From NCBI GenBank assembly GCA_964410015.1, contig CAYPFV010000103.1, forward strand, positions 1 to 11,931: 11,931 nucleotides of DNA, read 5' to 3'. Origin of the DNA: SKVR01 sp964410015. Its GTDB lineage: Bacteria > Bacteroidota > Bacteroidia > Bacteroidales > UBA7960. The notes beneath the pieces are model-generated. The model worked only from the letters and a program-made list of their open reading frames with translations, had not been told where the DNA came from and did not search any database. Shown in pieces: positions 7,627-11,931 of the stretch. How positions within the stretch are numbered: position 1 is the stretch's first letter; each line of letters starts with the position of its first letter. A program made the translations under genes and the position numbers.

Positions 7627-8583
7627 GAAAAATACCTGTTTTTAAAAACATTAGTACAGGTAAAAAGGCTTATAAACACACAGGATAAATAACTTGTTTT
7701 TGCAATTGGATAATGATAAGATTTACTCAAAATGTGCTTAGAAATGTAGAATTCATCCAATAAATTTGTCAGGAAAATGTTCGTTAAATAATGTTAAGTG
7801 TTTTCTTGTAACCTCTATCGGCATATAATCAAGCGCCTGGCAGCACTTGTTTTTTTAGCAATGGTTCTGATTGCAACGAAAAAGCATAATTAAACAGTAA
7901 GCAATTTTACCGGGGTTTTTGAAAATTATTCAGGATAGTTTTTATGGGTATGATCGATCATTTTTTTCCGTACATGCATACGTGAATCTCATGTTTTTAG
8001 GATATTTTGTACGCTTCAGCGTCCCTAGCTCCATGGTGTTTTCATTAGCATTAGCCATCAGCAAAACATTTACCTGTCATCACAATACAGGTTGGTTTGG
8101 TTGATTTGAGTCAATTATTGTCTTAGGATTTAAACTGTTAAAATGCAATCAGCATCAATAAACAGAGTGCCCAAAATCTATCCACTTGTTTGGGGTTCGG
8201 TTTTGAAAAGGATTTTTCGGGTAATAATTGCTGAGACAATCAGTTATCACAAATCCCCAATGCGCAAAACCAATAGGTAAAGTTCGTTTCTTCGATCTAT
8301 CCTCAATCTATTTTCTTCAATCGCCACATGATCCGGTAAAGGGTTTGGGAAAAACCGCTAATTAAAAAACAGACAGGCAGTGTCGCAACAGATTGATGGG
8401 GTGATTAATCCATTATTATTTATTTAATGCTGCATTTCTGGATGGAGCGAAAAAGTTTCTGTCGATGTTTCTTACACTTTCCAACAACATAAGAGAAACG
8501 GTTATGGCTGTTATAACCTGTCTAATGATAATAATTAAAACAATTGCAATAAAGATTTTATTGGTTAATTGGGTTTGATAGTA
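7627..8583. other. long stretch with no credible gene
   Basis: About 950 bases, part of a 1.4-kb gap between the sensor-kinase operon and nth. Only short open frames occur, such as 61 codons at 7919-8104. None has a recognisable motif or plausible start context. I see no tRNA, no CRISPR-like periodicity and no GC-rich terminator. With the repeat copy at 8584-8714 and the nth 3' duplication beyond, it looks like decayed DNA or a region of unrecognised non-coding function. Confidence 0.5.
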
Positions 8584-8714
8584 TCATCTGTTGATAATTT
8601 GATTAATTCGGTCAGGTGGAGCGCGCCAAAACTCCGGTTTTGTGTTTTTTGCTGTAACAGGAAACCTAATCATGCTCGTGTGTGTCATGAGTATTGTCTT
8701 GGCCCGGTTCATCT
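8584..8714 (-). repeat. interspersed repeat family R2, copy in reverse orientation
   Basis: Along this + strand, the sequence from ATTAATTCGGTCAG (near 8603) to CGGTTCATC (8713) aligns with the reverse complement of 11756-11876, with roughly 70 percent identity by eye. The part 8664-8713 also matches the reverse complement of 95-148. Shared blocks with the right-edge copy include ATTAATTCGGTCAG, TGGAGC, CTAATCAT and the TCATCTGTT end (CAGATGA in the other orientation). Indels between copies break every reading frame, so the shared sequence is unlikely to be a conserved protein. It contains a small hairpin, CAAAAC-TCCG-GTTTTG. Confidence 0.65.
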
Positions 8715-8938
8715 TATTCATGGATAATTGAGTTCAGCTCAACAGTAATCTATGTCCTGCAAATAAAAAACGTAAAACACATTACGGTTTTGCTCCAGTC
8801 ATCTTACTTTGTTTATAACAGATTTATAGGAGATTGAAAATACCTTTGGCGAAATGAAATGAATTTTAAAAGGTAGTCCTGATGTTGATTGGACAAAAAA
8901 CCGGATAAAAAGCGATTTGATGCAATGTTTTCTTATCT

Positions 8939-9049
8939 TTTTTCCGAACAAAATTCCATTACAAGGGTATTCAACCAGACTGTTTCTCTTTTGCTGTGGG
9001 ATTGCGGGGTTTTGTTTGCCGGGTCTGATAGAATTTACATACTGGTGTC
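8939..9049 (-). repeat. direct-repeat partner of 2768-2877 (nth 3' end plus flank)
   Basis: This block covers the last ~26 codons of the intact nth and about 32 bp downstream of its stop. It is repeated in the same orientation and diverged at 2768-2877. The best conserved part is CAACCAGACTG through GGTTTTGT (8972-9015). The ~6.2 kb between the copies contains the sensor-kinase operon. Confidence 0.65.
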
Positions 9050-9672
9050 AGAGGACATTCACCGCATTTGGGTTTGCGGGCAATACAAATATACCTGCCA
9101 TGCAATATCAGCCAATGGTGTGCAATGGCCAGCAGATTTTCCGGGATGTGTTTTACCAGTTGTTTTTCTGTTTCGAGTGGTGTTTTGGCATTGGTAGTTA
9201 GCCCAAGGCGCGCTGCCACCCTGAAAACATGAGTGTCAACAGCAAGGGCAGGTTTCTTATACACTACCGAAGCAATTACATTGGCGGTTTTTCTGCCCAC
9301 ACCGGGTAGTTTCTGGAGTGCATCCACTTCATCGGGCACCACCCCTCCAAACTCCGCCAACAGTGTTTTGGCCATGCCCACCAGGTTTTTGGATTTGTTA
9401 TTGGGATAAGAACAACTTTTTACGTACGAAAAAACCTCTTCAATTTCTGCGTCTGCCAGACTATTGGCATCCGGAAAACGCTCAAAAAAAGGGGGGGTGA
9501 TCATGTTTACCCTTTTATCTGTACATTGTGCTGAAAGTATTACCGCCACGATCAGTTCGTAAGGATTGGTATAGATAAGTTCTGTTTCGGCAACGGGTTT
9601 GTTTTTCAAAAAATATTCGAGTACAAAACGAAATCTCTCTTTTTTACTGATCCTATTGGCAGATGTTGACAT
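8971..9672 (-). CDS. nth: endonuclease III (DNA glycosylase / AP lyase)
   Basis: Base-excision repair enzyme that removes oxidised pyrimidines and nicks the abasic site. 233 residues, slightly longer than E. coli Nth (about 211) because of N- and C-terminal tails. The helix-hairpin-helix LPGVGRKTA (122-130) holds the catalytic lysine K128. The catalytic aspartate is D146 in VDTHVFR. The four iron-sulfur ligands C196, C203, C206 and C212 show the family spacing C-x6-C-x2-C-x5-C. The final ~20 residues after the cluster are a basic tail, and this same tail is duplicated as a stub at 2800-2877. The ATG lies 20 bp after the purE stop on the same strand, so it is probably the last gene of a purK-purE-nth transcript. 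The coding strand contains seven C followed by seven T (codons 59-63, TPPFF), an unusual homopolymer pair. Confidence 0.95.
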   Translation of the reverse strand: MSTSANRISKKERFRFVLEYFLKNKPVAETELIYTNPYELIVAVILSAQCTDKRVNMITPPFFERFPDANSLADAEIEEVFSYVKSCSYPNNKSKNLVGMAKTLLAEFGGVVPDEVDALQKLPGVGRKTANVIASVVYKKPALAVDTHVFRVAARLGLTTNAKTPLETEKQLVKHIPENLLAIAHHWLILHGRYICIARKPKCGECPLTPVCKFYQTRQTKPRNPTAKEKQSG

Positions 9673-9692
9673 TCTTTGTTATTTTCCAGGTG

Positions 9693-10196
9693 TTAGTTTG
9701 TGTTGAATTTGTTTTGAACCTCTTCGCTCATGGTTTGTACTTTATCCTTTAGTTTTTCTTTCATGGCCACAATTTTAAGTAAAACTTCCTGATCGTGGCT
9801 GCCAAGAATCTGGGCGGCCAAAATACCTGCATTTCGCGCACCATTGAGTGCTACGGTAGCTACGGGTACTCCTGATGGCATTTGCAAAATAGACAGAACA
9901 GAATCCCATCCATCGATGCTGTTGGAGGATTTCACCGGAACACCGATAACCGGCAACGGTGTAAGCGATGCAATCATACCCGGAAGATGAGCGGCGCCCC
10001 CTGCACCGGCAATGATCACAGAAAAACCGTTTTTGTGCGCGTTGGAAGCAAAGTCAAACATCTTTGCAGGTGTGCGGTGTGCCGAAACAATATCCAGGTG
10101 AAAGGGTAAACCCAACTCTTCGAGTACTCTAATGGCATCTTCCATTACCTTCATATCGGAAGAACTTCCCATAACGATGGCTATTTTTTTCTCCAT
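9693..10196 (-). CDS. purE: N5-carboxyaminoimidazole ribonucleotide mutase, class I PurE
   Basis: Converts N5-CAIR to CAIR in de novo purine synthesis, in the cytoplasm, normally as an octamer. 167 residues, typical for bacterial class I PurE. Diagnostic motifs: MGSSSDM (9-15), SAHRTP with the catalytic histidine H40 (38-43), GAGGAAHLPGM (64-74), and the long conserved block from GVPVKSS to QMPSGVPVAT and NGARNAG (85-124). It works directly after PurK, whose gene lies 99 bp upstream; nth follows 20 bp downstream. No TAnnTTTG box is visible in the 99-bp gap, so co-transcription from the purK side is likely. The order purK then purE is the reverse of E. coli purEK. Confidence 0.97.
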   Translation of the reverse strand: MEKKIAIVMGSSSDMKVMEDAIRVLEELGLPFHLDIVSAHRTPAKMFDFASNAHKNGFSVIIAGAGGAAHLPGMIASLTPLPVIGVPVKSSNSIDGWDSVLSILQMPSGVPVATVALNGARNAGILAAQILGSHDQEVLLKIVAMKEKLKDKVQTMSEEVQNKFNTN

Positions 10197-10295
10197 GATG
10201 TACTATTTTATTATTTGAAGTTACTTTTTGTTGATGAACCAGGAACGTGCCCTCACGATCATCTCCGGATGCCTGATTTTTAACAAGCGGTAGTT

Positions 10296-11459
10296 TTATG
10301 TGATACTTTTCACCCTGATGATCTCCTTTATTGTAAGTGCTTTTTCGCGTGCTTCGTCCAGGGTGCTGCCCGTGAGGGTAACATGTCCCATTTTCCGGTA
10401 AGGGCGTGTATGCGTTTTGCCATACAGATGCATGTACGCTTCTTCCATGGACAAGAGCTGGTCTGCATTTTCATACCATACTGGGCCATCATGGCCCTCT
10501 TCACCGGTAAGGTTTACCATTACGGCAGGTCTTATCAAAGCTGTGCTACCGGGCGGAAAACCTAATATGGCGCGCAAATGTTGCTCAAACTGCGAGGTAG
10601 CGCACGATTCTATGGTAAGATGTCCGCTGTTGTGCACCCGTGGAGCACATTCGTTGATCAAAATCTCTTTTTGTTTGGTTACAAACATTTCAACTGCCAA
10701 CACGCCTACAATTTGAAGTTTGTTGAGCAAAGCAGTGGTGATTTCGCCTGCTTTTCTCAGAATCTCTTCAGAGAGATTCGCCGGGCTGAAAACATATTCC
10801 ACCAGATTGGCAACCGGGTGAAAAGACATCTCTACCGGAGGAAAAGCAGCCACAATGCCTTTTTCGTTCCTCGATGCCACGATAGCAATCTCGTGCTCTA
10901 TCTCCACAAGTTCCTCGATAAGTCCCGGAACATCCGGTATGTTCTCCAGGTCTGCTTTGCTGCGAATAACCCGCACACCTCTGCCATCATAACCACCAAC
11001 GGCTGCTTTCCAAACAAAAGGTAAGTAAACAGATTTTTTCTCCATTCTTTTCACCATTTCTTTTTTGTGTTTGAAAGAAAACCAGGGCGAGGTGGGGAGT
11101 TTATGCTGATCGTAAAACGCCTTTTGATCTGCCTTGTTTTGAATCAGTTCTACAATCACAGGCTGTGGAAAAACCTTTTTGCCTTGTTTTTCCAGGTCTT
11201 TCAGTGCAGAGGTATTTACATTCTCAATTTCAATGGTTATCACCTGGCAATCCTGTCCAAATTTCATTACAGTGTCATAATCATTGAAACTACCTTGCAC
11301 AAATTCCCTTGCTCCTATACTGCAGGGTGCATCGACAGAAGGGTCCAGAATTTTTGTATAGAGATCGTAACGGCGTGCCACATCAAGCAACATCTTTCCC
11401 AGTTGACCGCCTCCGAGGATACCGATTTTTTTTTCGCGGGATGAAAAATAGTTTTGCAT
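10296..11459 (-). CDS. purK: N5-carboxyaminoimidazole ribonucleotide synthetase, PurK
   Basis: ATP-grasp enzyme that makes N5-CAIR from AIR, ATP and bicarbonate, the step before PurE. 387 residues from the chosen start. Motifs: N-terminal GILGGGQLGKML (13-24), ATP-grasp loop GGYDGRG (155-161), metal-binding glutamates E257 (VEMF) and E270 (NECAPR), APRVHNSGH (272-280), and the C-terminal KMGHVTL (356-362). I chose the ATG at 11457-11459. An upstream TTG at 11481-11483 would add 8 codons but overlaps the -7 promoter box, which would make it untranslated. The product and the neighbouring purE form one metabolic pair. The 3' end is followed by a 99-bp gap with no obvious terminator. Confidence 0.96.
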   Translation of the reverse strand: MQNYFSSREKKIGILGGGQLGKMLLDVARRYDLYTKILDPSVDAPCSIGAREFVQGSFNDYDTVMKFGQDCQVITIEIENVNTSALKDLEKQGKKVFPQPVIVELIQNKADQKAFYDQHKLPTSPWFSFKHKKEMVKRMEKKSVYLPFVWKAAVGGYDGRGVRVIRSKADLENIPDVPGLIEELVEIEHEIAIVASRNEKGIVAAFPPVEMSFHPVANLVEYVFSPANLSEEILRKAGEITTALLNKLQIVGVLAVEMFVTKQKEILINECAPRVHNSGHLTIESCATSQFEQHLRAILGFPPGSTALIRPAVMVNLTGEEGHDGPVWYENADQLLSMEEAYMHLYGKTHTRPYRKMGHVTLTGSTLDEAREKALTIKEIIRVKSIT

Positions 11460-11480
11460 AATCTGTGGTTTTATCGCTGG

Positions 11481-11514
11481 CAAAGGTAAAAAGTTCTCAG
11501 CATACTACGATAAA
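11481..11514 (-). promoter_or_regulatory. candidate Bacteroidota-type promoter for purK-purE-nth
   Basis: On the minus strand, TACCTTTG (11481-11488) is an exact TAnnTTTG -7 box. TTTA (11511-11514) sits 22 bases upstream, as a weak -33 box. The arrangement is the same as in the sensor-kinase candidate promoter. Transcription would begin about 15 bases before the chosen purK ATG. I see no purine riboswitch or PurR-like operator. Confidence 0.45.
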
Positions 11515-11567
11515 AACTTCATGAATGTATACCAAAAAACCTGTAACCTGCAGTTTGATTTTGATAT

Positions 11568-11701
11568 ATGAGTCCAATCAGAAAAATTTATTGTCCACAA
11601 ATTATATCTGTTAAGAATAATTTATATCATTGATTATCAGAAAAATGAGAATTTGAAATTTTCACTAATGAATTAAAAAGGACTTTTCGGAGCAGACTCA
11701 T
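11568..11701 (-). repeat. 134-bp element R1, copy 2 (inverted relative to copy 1)
   Basis: Bounded by ATGAGTCC (11568) and GGACTTTTCGG...GACTCAT (to 11701). The outermost inverted repeat extends perfectly as ATATATGAGTC and GACTCATATAT if flanking ATAT is counted, which could be a short target duplication. Reverse-complemented, it matches copy 1 at both ends and especially over the last 38 bases of that copy. Its length is identical. It lacks the internal CCGAAAAC-NN-GTTTTCGG palindrome seen in copies 1 and 3, having diverged just inside that terminus. The central part is poorly conserved. Confidence 0.7.
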
Positions 11702-11755
11702 ATATGTAAGTAGTCTTTGCAAGAAAACGCCAAATACTGGGTTATTCTCGTTTTT

Positions 11756-11876
11756 GATCCGAACCAAAACAATATTACAGACACCCGGGCGGATGATTAG
11801 ATTTCGTAGAACGGACAAAAACCCAAAAGGAGTTTGGGCGAGCTCCATCTGACCGAATTAATAAAATTATAAACAG
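11756..11876 (+). repeat. interspersed repeat family R2, right-edge copy
   Basis: Reverse-complemented, this segment aligns with 8584-8714 from ATTAATTCGGTCAG through TGGAGC, CTAATCAT, ATTGT and TTGG to the GGTTC end. The copy runs directly into R1 copy 3 at 11877, with shared CAGATGA at the join. A minus-strand open frame (11627-11848) crosses this repeat and R1 copy 2. Because the equivalent frame in the 8584-8714 copy has stops and shifts, I do not call a gene. Confidence 0.65.
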
Positions 11877-11931
11877 ATGAGTCCACTCCGAAAACTTGTT
11901 TTCGGCAAATCTGTGTTCATTTTCATTTTTT
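11877..11931 (+). repeat. 134-bp element R1, copy 3, truncated by the window end
   Basis: Starts ATGAGTCCACTCCGAAAAC and continues with the palindrome CCGAAAAC-TT-GTTTTCGG (11888-11905), as in copy 1 and in the same orientation. Only the first 55 bases are inside the window. If the family length holds, it should end near 12010 with the complementary terminus. Confidence 0.65.

Noticed and set aside
7919..8104. 61-codon open frame in the large gap
   Set aside because: TTG-type start, no motif, no neighbour support. Likely spurious.
8741..8830. Possible tRNA or structured RNA in the gap before nth
   Set aside because: No T-loop GGTTCGAATCC-type block with matching stems could be found, and no convincing cloverleaf.
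8889..9201. Plus-strand open frames of ~94-102 codons
   Set aside because: They run antisense over the C-terminal part of nth, whose cysteine cluster and family motifs are clear. Shadow frames.
11460..11483. TTG start extending PurK by 8 residues
   Set aside because: The TTG overlaps an exact TAnnTTTG promoter box, and the ATG at 11459 gives an ordinary PurK N-terminus.
11627..11848. 73-codon minus-strand frame beginning MELAQTPFGFL
   Set aside because: It crosses from the R2 repeat into the R1 element. The equivalent region of the other R2 copy has stop codons and a frameshift, so coding conservation is not supported.

Overview
The window looks like a chromosomal segment of a Bacteroidota (Bacteroidetes) organism, probably a Bacteroidales/Marinilabiliales-type lineage. 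The evidence is soft. Shine-Dalgarno sequences are essentially absent, two intergenic sites match the Bacteroidota -7 promoter box TAnnTTTG, and large soluble PAS/GAF hybrid histidine kinases occur next to an adjacent D-lyxose isomerase and PfkB kinase. Intergenic DNA is AT-rich and full of interspersed repeats.

Layout from left to right. Positions 1-693 are non-coding and repeat-bearing: a fragment of an interspersed repeat (95-148), an 11-bp tandem repeat (192-233) and a 134-bp element with terminal inverted repeats (543-676). Next are two plus-strand sugar genes, a D-lyxose isomerase (694-1377) and a PfkB-family sugar kinase (1562-2764). They form a plausible isomerise-then-phosphorylate route, for example lyxose to xylulose to xylulose 5-phosphate. 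Just after the kinase lies a decayed copy of the last ~24 codons of an endonuclease III gene (2800-2877, minus). A minus-strand operon of two cytoplasmic sensor kinases follows: a 1114-residue PAS-PAS-GAF-GAF-HisKA-HATPase-REC hybrid kinase (7547 to 4203), then a 378-residue REC-HisKA-HATPase protein (4197 to 3061), 5 bp apart. About 1.4 kb without credible genes follows (7548-8970). The rest is a minus-strand housekeeping cluster, purK (11459 to 10296), purE (10196 to 9693) and nth (9672 to 8971). The right edge (11484-11931) is again repeat-rich.

Two structural observations go beyond ordinary annotation. First, the 3' end of nth occurs twice in direct orientation, intact at 8971-9049 and as a diverged stub at 2800-2877. 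The two copies flank the ~6.2-kb, visibly more AT-rich sensor-kinase segment. This fits the kinase operon having been inserted between an ancestral convergent kinase-nth gene pair, leaving a duplicated junction. No integrase or transposase is visible. Second, at least two families of short non-coding repeats occur here: a 134-bp family with terminal inverted repeats (two complete copies of identical length in opposite orientation, and a third cut by the window end), and a ~120-bp family (8584-8714 reversed, 11756-11876, and a shorter piece at 95-148). I do not recognise either family.

Functionally, purK and purE convert AIR through N5-CAIR to CAIR in purine synthesis, and nth repairs oxidised pyrimidines. 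The sensor-kinase pair has no DNA-binding output partner in the window, so its target is unknown. All homology and repeat statements come from reading the sequence by eye; no alignment or database search was run.
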